Origin: Stigmatella erecta
GTDB lineage: Bacteria > Myxococcota > Myxococcia > Myxococcales > Myxococcaceae
Reading direction: 5' to 3'
Assembly (NCBI RefSeq): GCF_900111745.1
Contig: NZ_FOIJ01000017.1
Coordinates: 62,001-126,000, forward strand
DNA: 64,000 bases
Shown here: positions 26,758 through 34,307 of the stretch, piece by piece
Layout: each line of letters begins with the position of its first letter
Position numbering within the stretch: the stretch's first letter is position 1
Position numbers and translations under genes: made by a program
Notes under the pieces: generated by a model
Database searches by the model: none
Seen by the model: the letters and a program-made list of their open reading frames with translations, nothing else
Told to the model about the DNA's origin: nothing

Positions 26758-28671
26758 ATGAACTTGGGCTCGCACACCATCGGCCGGAAGCTCCTGTGGA
26801 GCATCGCCTTGCCGGGCTTCCTCGTCGCGTTGCTTGGCGCGGGCTATTTCTGGCGCGAGACGCAGCAAGCCCTCGAAGAGACGTCTCAGCAGGAAGCGCA
26901 AGCCCTGGCGGAGTTCGTCACCTCCACCTTCGCCCTGCCCCAGGCGGACCGCGAACACCCTCACGGCGCGGTGGCCGAGGTCATCGCCTCCAACACGCTC
27001 CTGCTGCGCTCCGTCCAGGAGCTTCGGGTGCTGACACCCACCGGGCAGATCCGCTGGTCGCGCCAGCGGGGTGAGGAGGGCCAGCCCTCTCCGGAGTTCG
27101 CGCGGCTGAGCGCCTCCCTGGCCGGGAAGCGTCCGGCTGACGTTCAGGGCACGGAGATCGTCCGGCAGCTGGGCGGTGCCGAGTGCGCGGGCTGCCACCC
27201 GAGCGGCGCGGCCTCGCTGGGGATGCTCCAGCTGCGGCTGCCAGAGCCCGAGATCAGCCGCCCGCTCAACCAGGGGTTCCTGGCCGCCGCGGCGGGGGCC
27301 GTGCTGTTCGTCGCCCTGCTGGCCCTGGCCAACACCCTGTCGCTCCGCTTCTTCATCACCCGGCCGCTGCGCAAGCTCGCGGAGGTCATGCGCCGCGCGG
27401 CGGAAGGCGATCTGCTGGTGCGCGCGGAGGTGAAGGGCTCGGATGAAATCTCCCTGCTTGGTGCCGCCTTCAACCAGATGCTGGGGCGCCTCACCTCCAT
27501 GAAGGTGGAGGAGATCGACACCCAGCGCGACCTGGTGGTGACCAAGGACAAGCTCGCCCTCAAGGAGAAGCTGGAGGAGCGCATCACCGAGCTGTCGCTG
27601 CTGTTCGACGTGGCCCACTCGCTCAACTCCACGCTGCAGCTGGAGGAGATGCTCGAGCGCATCACCCGGCTCATCGTGGAGCGGCTGAAGATCCCCGACT
27701 TCTCCATCATGCTGCTCAACCCGGATGGCCTGCTGGAGGTCCGGTGTGCCTGGCCCAAGAACCAGGGCGTCGAGGGGCTCACGTTCCAGGTGGGCGAAGG
27801 GGCCTGCGGCCGCGCGGCCGAGACGCTCCGGGCGGTGTACCTGACCGATGTGTCGGACCACTCCAGCGTGTTCGCCCGGCGCAACCTGGTGGGTGAGGCA
27901 GACAAGGGAGCGTTGCTGTCGGTGCCCATGGTGCACATGGACGCCCTGCTGGGGGTGATCAACTTCCAGCGCCCCGTGGTGGCCAGCTTCTCCCCCGAGG
28001 AGCTGGAGCTGCTCACGGCGGTGGCGGACCAGGCCGCCACGGCGGTGAAGAATGCCCGGCTGCACGAGGAGACGGTGCAGCTGACCATGACGGATCCGCT
28101 CACCGGCGTGCCCAACCGCCGCCACCTCTTCGCCCGCATGGAGCAGGAGCTGGCCCGCGCCGAGCGCTACCAGACGCCCCTGTCCATTCTCATGGTGGAT
28201 GTGGACCACTTCAAGCGCCTCAATGACGCGGCGGGCCATCGCGCGGGCGACGAGACGCTGCGCAAGGTGTGCGACGTGCTGCGCACGCGCGTGCGCAAGG
28301 TGGACACCCTGGCGCGCTATGGCGGCGAGGAGTTCATGATCCTCCTGCCGCAGACCGCCAAGGCCGACGCGATGGAGGTCGCCGAGAAGCTGCGGCGCGC
28401 GGTGGCGGAGGCACAGGGGCTCGCCGCCACCGGCCCGGTCACCATCTCCATTGGCGTGGCGTGCTACCCCGTGGACGCGGCCCAGCAAGACACGCTGATC
28501 GACTGCTCGGACTCCGCGCTCTACGCCAGCAAGCGCGGGGGCCGGAACAAGGTGTCCGCGTACGAGCCCGGCATGGAGATCCACCCGGGCCGGGAGCGGG
28601 GCCCGCATGTCGGCCGCCCCTCCACCGAGGCGCCCCGGGGTCGGGTGCCGCCGGGCGGCGCCAAGGCCTGA
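26758..28671 (+). CDS. Membrane diguanylate cyclase with a CXXCH heme motif, HAMP and GAF domains
   Basis: 637 residues. Two membrane spans (about 12-31 and 175-200) flank a ~145-residue periplasmic sensor part containing CAGCH at 143-147, the classical c-type heme attachment motif. HAMP (about 200-255) and a coiled coil follow, then GAF (about 290-440). The GGDEF domain (about 445-610) has an active GGEEF at 522-526 and an RxxD inhibitory site (RKVD) just before it. It should make cyclic di-GMP in response to a periplasmic heme-sensed cue such as redox state or a gas. It diverges from pgeF. The ATG at 26758 is chosen because the membrane helix follows directly. Confidence 0.9.
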   Translation: MNLGSHTIGRKLLWSIALPGFLVALLGAGYFWRETQQALEETSQQEAQALAEFVTSTFALPQADREHPHGAVAEVIASNTLLLRSVQELRVLTPTGQIRWSRQRGEEGQPSPEFARLSASLAGKRPADVQGTEIVRQLGGAECAGCHPSGAASLGMLQLRLPEPEISRPLNQGFLAAAAGAVLFVALLALANTLSLRFFITRPLRKLAEVMRRAAEGDLLVRAEVKGSDEISLLGAAFNQMLGRLTSMKVEEIDTQRDLVVTKDKLALKEKLEERITELSLLFDVAHSLNSTLQLEEMLERITRLIVERLKIPDFSIMLLNPDGLLEVRCAWPKNQGVEGLTFQVGEGACGRAAETLRAVYLTDVSDHSSVFARRNLVGEADKGALLSVPMVHMDALLGVINFQRPVVASFSPEELELLTAVADQAATAVKNARLHEETVQLTMTDPLTGVPNRRHLFARMEQELARAERYQTPLSILMVDVDHFKRLNDAAGHRAGDETLRKVCDVLRTRVRKVDTLARYGGEEFMILLPQTAKADAMEVAEKLRRAVAEAQGLAATGPVTISIGVACYPVDAAQQDTLIDCSDSALYASKRGGRNKVSAYEPGMEIHPGRERGPHVGRPSTEAPRGRVPPGGAKA

Positions 28672-28687
28672 GGACGCGGGGCGCCGC

Positions 28688-29284
28688 TCAGCGCGGCGCC
28701 ACCAGGGAGCGCACCGTGGGCAGCATCAGGTCCGCCCACTGCTCGTAGCCCGTGTCCGAGGGGTGGAAGCCATCGTGGCAGAAGAAGTCGGGCCGCCCCG
28801 GCAGGAACGTCTTGCTCGCGGTGTAGAGGTCCACCACGTGCATCCCGTGCGTGCGGGCGACGGTGTGGAGCGCCTCGTTGAAGGGCTCGATGCGGCCCTC
28901 GTAGAGGTGGCTGGGCACCAGGCGTGCCACCGGGGCCAGCGCCATGTCCGGGATGTTCACCACCACCAGGGTGGCGCCCACCGGCTTCAGGCGCTGGGCG
29001 ATGCGGTCCAGGTCCCCCTGAAAGTCCTCCACCGCGGTGCCGCGCCACAAATCGTTGATGCCAATGCCGAGGGTCACCAGCGTGGGCTGGCTCGCCACCG
29101 CCCGCTTGAGCTGGGAGGTGATGACGTCCCGGACGACCGCGCCGCTCATGCCCAGGTTGGTGAATCCCACGGACAGCCCCGCCTGGCGCAGGCGGGAGGC
29201 GAGGCGCTCGGGGTATCCCCCGCCGCGGCCCGCCCCCACCCCCACCGCCGAGCTGTCCCCCAGCGCGACGTAGTGGATGCTCAC
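28688..29284 (-). CDS. SGNH/GDSL-family hydrolase
   Basis: 198 residues with the family blocks in order: ALGDSSAVGVG (nucleophile Ser in GDS), NLGMSGAVVRDV, LGIGINDLWRG (Asn), and DGFHPSDTGY near the end (Asp-His of the triad). It has no signal peptide, so a cytoplasmic esterase or lipase-like enzyme is likely. The start is a GTG 10 bases after the protease gene upstream, so the two are probably co-transcribed. It converges on the cyclase gene with 16 bases between stops. Substrate unknown. Confidence 0.9.
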   Translation of the reverse strand: MSIHYVALGDSSAVGVGAGRGGGYPERLASRLRQAGLSVGFTNLGMSGAVVRDVITSQLKRAVASQPTLVTLGIGINDLWRGTAVEDFQGDLDRIAQRLKPVGATLVVVNIPDMALAPVARLVPSHLYEGRIEPFNEALHTVARTHGMHVVDLYTASKTFLPGRPDFFCHDGFHPSDTGYEQWADLMLPTVRSLVAPR

Positions 29285-29294
29285 CCGGGCCTCC

Positions 29295-30746
29295 TCAAGG
29301 CACCTGCAGGGCGCGCAGGAAGCGGCTCTCGCCCCCGGGCCCCATCACCCGCAGCAGCAGCGTGCCGCCGGAGGACGTGGAGCGGATGATCTTCGCCAGC
29401 TCCTGCGCGCTGCGCACGGGCTTTTGGTTGGCCTCGACGACGAGCATCCCCGGGGACAGCTCCGCGCGGTCCGCCGGTGAGCCGGGCACCACGTCGGTGA
29501 TGAGCGCGCCCTGCGCGTTGGCGAAGCCCGCCTGCTGCGCGGTGCGGGCATCCAGGTTGTCCAGCGACAGGCCCACGCGCGCCTTGGAGCTCTCCTCGGA
29601 CTCGCCCGGGGAGCGCGAGCCGACCTTCTCCAGGTCCGGCCGCGTGCCCAGCGTCACCTTCACGTCCTGCTTGTTGCCGTTGCGGTAGAGCGTCAGCGTG
29701 GTGACGTTGCCCGGACGCTTGAGCGCCACCGAGCGCGTCAGCGCGCCCCCGGAGGTGATCTTCTGCCCGTCCAGGGCGACGATGACGTCATCCAGCTTCA
29801 CGCCCGCCTTGGCGGCCGGCGAGCCCGGACGCACGTCGTTGACGATGGCGCCCTGCTCTACCGGCAGCTTGAGCGCCCCGGCGATGCCGGCGTTCAGGTC
29901 CTGGATGCCCAGCCCCAGGAAGCCGCGCGTGACGGAGCCTTCCTTCTCCAGCTGGGGCAGCAGGGCCTTCACCAGGTTGCTGGGCACCGCGAAGCCGATG
30001 CCCGTCCCACCGCCCACGATGGCGGTGTTGATGCCGATGACTTCGCCCTTCATGTTGAAGAGCGGGCCGCCGGAGTTGCCCGGGTTGATGGCCGCGTCCG
30101 TCTGGAGGAAGTCATCGAAGGGGCCCGCCTGGATGTCGCGCGCCTTGGCGGACAGGATGCCCAGGCTGACGCTGGAGGCCAGGCCGAAGGGGTTGCCGAT
30201 GGCCACCAGCCAGTCGCCCACGCGCAGGGCCTCCGAGTCACCCAGCGTCACGGTGGGCAACGCGTCGAGCTTGCCCTTGAGCTTGATGACGGCCACGTCC
30301 GTCAGCGGATCGCGCCCCACCACCTCGGCCGGGAACGAGCGCCCGTCATTGAGGCGGACCGTGATGGAGACCGCGTCCTCGACGACGTGGTTGTTGGTGA
30401 GCACCAGGCCCTTGGCGTCCACGATGAAGCCGGAGCCGGCGCCCTGGCGGACGGACTCCCCGCCGGGCTGGCCGCCACCGAAGAAGCGGTCGAACAGCGG
30501 GTTTGGCTCCGTGGAGCGCGAGCGGCCCCCCACACGGGCGGCCACATCCACGTTGACGACGGCGGTCTTCACCGAGTCAATCAGCGGCGCCAGGGAGGGA
30601 AGGGCCTGGGCCTCTCGCGTCGCGGGCTGTACGTTGCCCGCGGGGGTGGGCTGGGTGGGCGCTGGCTGGGCCAGGGCGCCCGAGGAGAGAACGAAAGCGA
30701 TCGTGACGACCGCGGTATTTCGGAATCGAAGCGTTCGGGGGTTCAT
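29295..30746 (-). CDS. HtrA/DegP-type periplasmic serine protease
   Basis: 483 residues with a signal peptide (cleavage near ALAQ). The trypsin-like domain (about 55-265) carries His in LTNNHVVED (~119), Asp in LTDVAVIKL (~150) and Ser in NPGNSGGPLF (~225). Two PDZ domains follow (about 275-375 and 385-480, GSPAAKAGVKLDDVI and GSPADRAELSPGM). This is the DegP/DegQ plan of an envelope protein quality-control protease and chaperone. GGGAG precedes the ATG. The downstream SGNH gene starts 10 bases after its stop. DegP versus DegQ cannot be decided by eye. Confidence 0.95.
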   Translation of the reverse strand: MNPRTLRFRNTAVVTIAFVLSSGALAQPAPTQPTPAGNVQPATREAQALPSLAPLIDSVKTAVVNVDVAARVGGRSRSTEPNPLFDRFFGGGQPGGESVRQGAGSGFIVDAKGLVLTNNHVVEDAVSITVRLNDGRSFPAEVVGRDPLTDVAVIKLKGKLDALPTVTLGDSEALRVGDWLVAIGNPFGLASSVSLGILSAKARDIQAGPFDDFLQTDAAINPGNSGGPLFNMKGEVIGINTAIVGGGTGIGFAVPSNLVKALLPQLEKEGSVTRGFLGLGIQDLNAGIAGALKLPVEQGAIVNDVRPGSPAAKAGVKLDDVIVALDGQKITSGGALTRSVALKRPGNVTTLTLYRNGNKQDVKVTLGTRPDLEKVGSRSPGESEESSKARVGLSLDNLDARTAQQAGFANAQGALITDVVPGSPADRAELSPGMLVVEANQKPVRSAQELAKIIRSTSSGGTLLLRVMGPGGESRFLRALQVP

Positions 30747-30846
30747 GGCTCTCCCAAGCTAAAGCGGTATCCGCCCTCGGCAAGCGAATCCGCCTCCGGA
30801 GGCACGCAGAGAACAATGGACCGCCTTCCCTCTTCCCGAGCTTGCG

Positions 30847-32436
30847 TCAGAGGGGGCGGTACACCCGATAGTCGATTTCCGGAAAGATGTTGTTCCGCGC
30901 CTCGAGTTGGGAGAGCCACCCCTCGTCGATATTCCCGTTCCGGATCTGCCCGCTCAGCCGCAGGAAGCGCAGGATGTGCTCCCGGGTCCGATGGACGGCG
31001 TAGTCCACCATGGTGCCCGTCTTCATGATGAAGGCCCAGTCCGAGGACTGAGCGAGCAACAGCTCGCGCGCCGCCTGGTTGAGGGCCCGGCGGTTCAAGG
31101 CCGAGGCATCGGGGTGCTCCCGCGCCAGCGCCACCATCTGCCGGGCAGACTGGAGCAGGTGCCGGTAGATCCAGTCATTGGAGCCATCCAGCCACATGGA
31201 GGCATAGCCCCCCGAGCCCCAGGAGGACAGCGGGGGCGTGGCCACCTGGTTCTCCGGGCACTCGCGCAGGTCATCCGAGGGGGTGACGAGCCGGAGCTTC
31301 CGCGAGTCCCGGGCCACCTGGCGGATGAGGCTGCCCAGGAATAGGGGGCCCTCGAACCACCAGTGGCCGAACAGCTCCGCGTCATACGGGGCGACCATCA
31401 CCGGGCGGCGGCCGTTCATGCGCGGGGCCAGGAAGTCCACCTGCCGCTCGCGGTTGCGCAGGAAGTCGGTGGCGTGCTCCGCCGCGCGCGCGCGGGCCTC
31501 CAGGGGGGAGTACGGGAGCTTGTCGGGCGTCTTCCCGGTGATGCGGTAGTACTTGAAGCCGGTGTTCTTCCGGTCGCCCGTGGGCTGGATGAAGGGCCGG
31601 ATGTAGTTCAGGTCCAGGTCCCAGCCGATGTCCCGGTAGAACTCGCGGTAGAGCGGGTCCCCCGGGTAGCCGCTCTCGGCGCTCCATACCTGCTGGGAGC
31701 TCTCCGGGTCGCGTGCGTACGCCGCCACGCCCGCCTCCGTATAGATGGGCGCGAAGGGGCCATACAGCGGACGGGGCGACGCATCCGTCAGCCCGTGCGT
31801 GTCCACGAAGAAATAGCGGATGCGCTCGGCGGCCAGGAGCCGCTCCACCCCGGGGAAGTAGCCGCACTCGGCCAGCCAGATGCCCGGCGGATCCCTTCCG
31901 AACGTCTGCCGGTAGTGGCTGGCCGCCACGGTGATCTGCGCGCGCACCGCCTCCGGCGTGTCCTGCATGAGCGGCAGGAAGCCGTGGGTGGCGCAGCAGG
32001 TGACGATCTCCAGGTACCCCGCGTCCTGGAGCCGCCGGAACGCGCTGACGAGATCTCCCCCGTAGCGCCCGTGCCAGGCCACCCGGAGCGCCTCGAAGTG
32101 GTCCTGATAGAAGCGGGCGATGGGGCCGAAGGTGGCGTCGTCGCGGGTGCGGTGGGCCTCGAGCGCGCCCAGCTCGCAGAGCCGGTCCAGCTTGCGCGCG
32201 TAGCGCTTCATCAGCAGCTCATCCCGCAGCATGCTCACGAGCGTGGGGGTGAGCGACAGGGTGAGCCGGAACGGCACCCCCTCCTCCACCAGCTCGTCGA
32301 AGACGAGCAGCAGCGGCAGGTAGGTCTCGGAGATGGCCTCGTAGAGCCAATCCTCCTCGAGGAAGTCCTCGTGCTCCGGGTGGCGGACGAACGGCAGGTG
32401 CGCGTGGAGAACCAGCGCCAGGGAGCCCTGACTCAT
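30847..32436 (-). CDS. GH57-family 1,4-alpha-glucan branching-type enzyme (DUF1957 C-terminus)
   Basis: 529 residues. It is a GH57 catalytic barrel starting VLHAHLPFVRHPE, with the Glu nucleophile in IWLAECGYFPG (~189) and the Asp acid in PYDAELFGHWWFEG (~351). A helical DUF1957 region ends the protein (SDWAFIMKTGTMVDYAVHR). GH57 enzymes of this architecture make alpha-1,6 branches in glycogen. The ATG at 32436 is taken; a longer frame overlaps the upstream gene. It follows the DUF4912 gene by 10 bases, a pairing that recurs in other bacteria. Confidence 0.93.
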   Translation of the reverse strand: MSQGSLALVLHAHLPFVRHPEHEDFLEEDWLYEAISETYLPLLLVFDELVEEGVPFRLTLSLTPTLVSMLRDELLMKRYARKLDRLCELGALEAHRTRDDATFGPIARFYQDHFEALRVAWHGRYGGDLVSAFRRLQDAGYLEIVTCCATHGFLPLMQDTPEAVRAQITVAASHYRQTFGRDPPGIWLAECGYFPGVERLLAAERIRYFFVDTHGLTDASPRPLYGPFAPIYTEAGVAAYARDPESSQQVWSAESGYPGDPLYREFYRDIGWDLDLNYIRPFIQPTGDRKNTGFKYYRITGKTPDKLPYSPLEARARAAEHATDFLRNRERQVDFLAPRMNGRRPVMVAPYDAELFGHWWFEGPLFLGSLIRQVARDSRKLRLVTPSDDLRECPENQVATPPLSSWGSGGYASMWLDGSNDWIYRHLLQSARQMVALAREHPDASALNRRALNQAARELLLAQSSDWAFIMKTGTMVDYAVHRTREHILRFLRLSGQIRNGNIDEGWLSQLEARNNIFPEIDYRVYRPL

Positions 32437-32446
32437 GTGAGCGTTC

Positions 32447-34177
32447 CTATCTCCCCCGCCCCGACGGGGACGGCCTCCAGTCACTGCTACTGCCCGGCGC
32501 GGTGCCCCCCGTCAGATGCTCGGAGGAGCCCTCGTGGCGGCGAGAGAACGCCGCCAGGTACTTCTCGAGGTCGGCCCGCTGCGCGGCGGCCCCCTCCGGG
32601 TGCCGCGAGAAGTCCAGGCTCTGCTCGGAGGAGCCCGCCGGCCGCAAGGACTCCAGGTACTGCGCCAGCTCCAGGTTCTGCTCGGAGGAGCCCACTGACC
32701 GGAAGGAGGCCAGGTACCGGGCCAGCTCCTGGCGCTGCTCGGAGGAGCCCACCGGCCGGAAGGACTCCAGGTACTGGGCCAGCTCCTGGCTCTGCCCGAA
32801 GGGCGCCTTGGGATGGGAGGTCTCCAGGGACCAGACCCGCTCCAGGGGCTGCTCGGAGGAGCCCGCCGGACGGAATCCCTCCAGATACTGGGCCAGCTCC
32901 GCGCGCTGCCCCGGGGGCCCCGCTGGCGGCGGGGGAACCTCCCGCAGCGGGACCCGCTCCAGAGGCTGCTCGGAGGAGCCCGCCGGACGGGAGCCCTCCA
33001 GGTACCGGGCCAGCTCCAGGTTCTGCTCGGACGAGCCGAGGGGCGGCCGGGACACCTCCAGATACGGCCCGGAGGGAGCTCCCTCCTGCACGGGCACCCC
33101 GGCGGGAACGCGCTCCCGCCGCACCTCGGGGACGAGCGCCGCCTCCTGGCTGCCGGGCAGCGGCACTCGGCGCCAGGTGATGTACTCGCGCTCCCCGGCG
33201 GAAGCCCCCTCGGGGGCCGGGGGCCGGAGGGGACCGGTGGCACTGCCCAGCACGGGATGCTGGGGCGGTGGCGGCATGTGCATGAAGCGCACCGAGGTGT
33301 CCGCGGAGGGGCCCTCCGGCGGCAGCGCGATGCGCTGGCTGCCCTGGGACAGCCGGCGAGAGCGGCCATCCCGGCCGACGAAATGCGCCTCCACCCGGTA
33401 GGAATGTCCGGGCGGCAGTCCATAGAGGTAGAAGCTGCGGGACTCGAGCGCGAACTCCTCCTCGCGCACCAGCTTGTCGCCCTCGAAGAGGCGCAGGAGG
33501 GCCCGGGGCTGATCCAGCCCTTCGAGCGCCCGGCTCCGGGTGATGGCACTGAAGTTCCAGGTCACGAAGAGCGTGGACGGATCCCTCGCCAGCACCACGG
33601 CGAGATCATCCCCGTAGTCCACCGGCAGCTCCCCCAGGTTCTCCTCGTACCCTAGGTTTCCCCCCACCGCACGGGGGGCCTGCGCCTCCGTCAGGTGGTG
33701 GCGGCGCGCCTCGGCCTCCCCCTGCACCCTCGCCACGAAGAAGCCCTCGCCGAGCGGCTCTGCGGCGTGCTGCGGGCTGCCACCCTCCGCCCCTGGCCCT
33801 GCGGGCTCCTCTTCCACGGTCCGGGGAGATTTCACCCTGCGCGGAAAGTTCACCACCTGGGCCGGCTTGAAGGCCCCTTCCGGGACGGGCGCGGGGGTGG
33901 GGGTCCTGGCAACCCGCTCCGGCGCCTTCTCGGGGGCAGGCCGGGGCGGCGGAGGGCGGGCCGGTCCCCGGGGAGGCGTCTGAGCCTCTGAACGCTTGCT
34001 GGGAAACCACTCCTGCAGCTTGTGCCGGGAGAGGCGGGCCAGCGTCTTCAGGCCGGGGACGCGACCGGCCAGGGCCCCGAGAAGCTCGTTCTTGGAGAGC
34101 TTGCTGTAGCCGCAGCCCAGGTACTTCCGGGCCAGCTCCCGCAGGTGCTTCACGGTGACGCGCTTGAAGTCGTCCAT
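32447..34177 (-). CDS. DUF4912 protein with Rho-N-like start and C-terminal SSEQ repeats
   Basis: 576 residues. The N-terminus (about 1-45, LRELARKYLGCGYSKLSKNELLGAL) is a Rho termination-factor N-domain/SAP-like helix pair. A Pro-rich linker follows, then the DUF4912 domain (about 170-300: YGDDLAVVLARDPSTLFVTWNF, RSFYLYGLPPGHSYRVEAHFVG). The last ~220 residues contain degenerate repeats built on SSEQ then ELAxYLExFRPxG, at least seven units with variable linkers, on an otherwise disordered Pro/Gly/Ser background. DUF4912 proteins are often encoded beside GH57 genes, as here. The repeats have alternating acidic/hydrophobic residues and could bind partners in several copies. Function unknown. 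Confidence 0.85.
   Translation of the reverse strand: MDDFKRVTVKHLRELARKYLGCGYSKLSKNELLGALAGRVPGLKTLARLSRHKLQEWFPSKRSEAQTPPRGPARPPPPRPAPEKAPERVARTPTPAPVPEGAFKPAQVVNFPRRVKSPRTVEEEPAGPGAEGGSPQHAAEPLGEGFFVARVQGEAEARRHHLTEAQAPRAVGGNLGYEENLGELPVDYGDDLAVVLARDPSTLFVTWNFSAITRSRALEGLDQPRALLRLFEGDKLVREEEFALESRSFYLYGLPPGHSYRVEAHFVGRDGRSRRLSQGSQRIALPPEGPSADTSVRFMHMPPPPQHPVLGSATGPLRPPAPEGASAGEREYITWRRVPLPGSQEAALVPEVRRERVPAGVPVQEGAPSGPYLEVSRPPLGSSEQNLELARYLEGSRPAGSSEQPLERVPLREVPPPPAGPPGQRAELAQYLEGFRPAGSSEQPLERVWSLETSHPKAPFGQSQELAQYLESFRPVGSSEQRQELARYLASFRSVGSSEQNLELAQYLESLRPAGSSEQSLDFSRHPEGAAAQRADLEKYLAAFSRRHEGSSEHLTGGTAPGSSSDWRPSPSGRGR
32509..33045 (-). repeat. Degenerate coding repeats (SSEQ-ELAxYLE) of the DUF4912 gene
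   Basis: At least seven copies of a 21- to 48-residue unit, each with GSSEQ or FGQSQ/PPGQR followed by LELAxYLE, lie near the 3' end of the gene. The tightest block is 32620-32800, where units recur every 63 bases (21 residues). The DNA copies are similar enough to allow slippage. Confidence 0.75.
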
Positions 34178-34307
34178 AGGCTCTCGGGCTTAGGCCGCCG
34201 GCCCCGAGGGGTCAACGAGGCTGTGTTTTTTTCTGTTCGTCGCACGACCGCGCTTCCCCGTCACGGCCGATGACACCTTGGAAAAGGACCGAGTATCCTG
34301 CGCTCGC

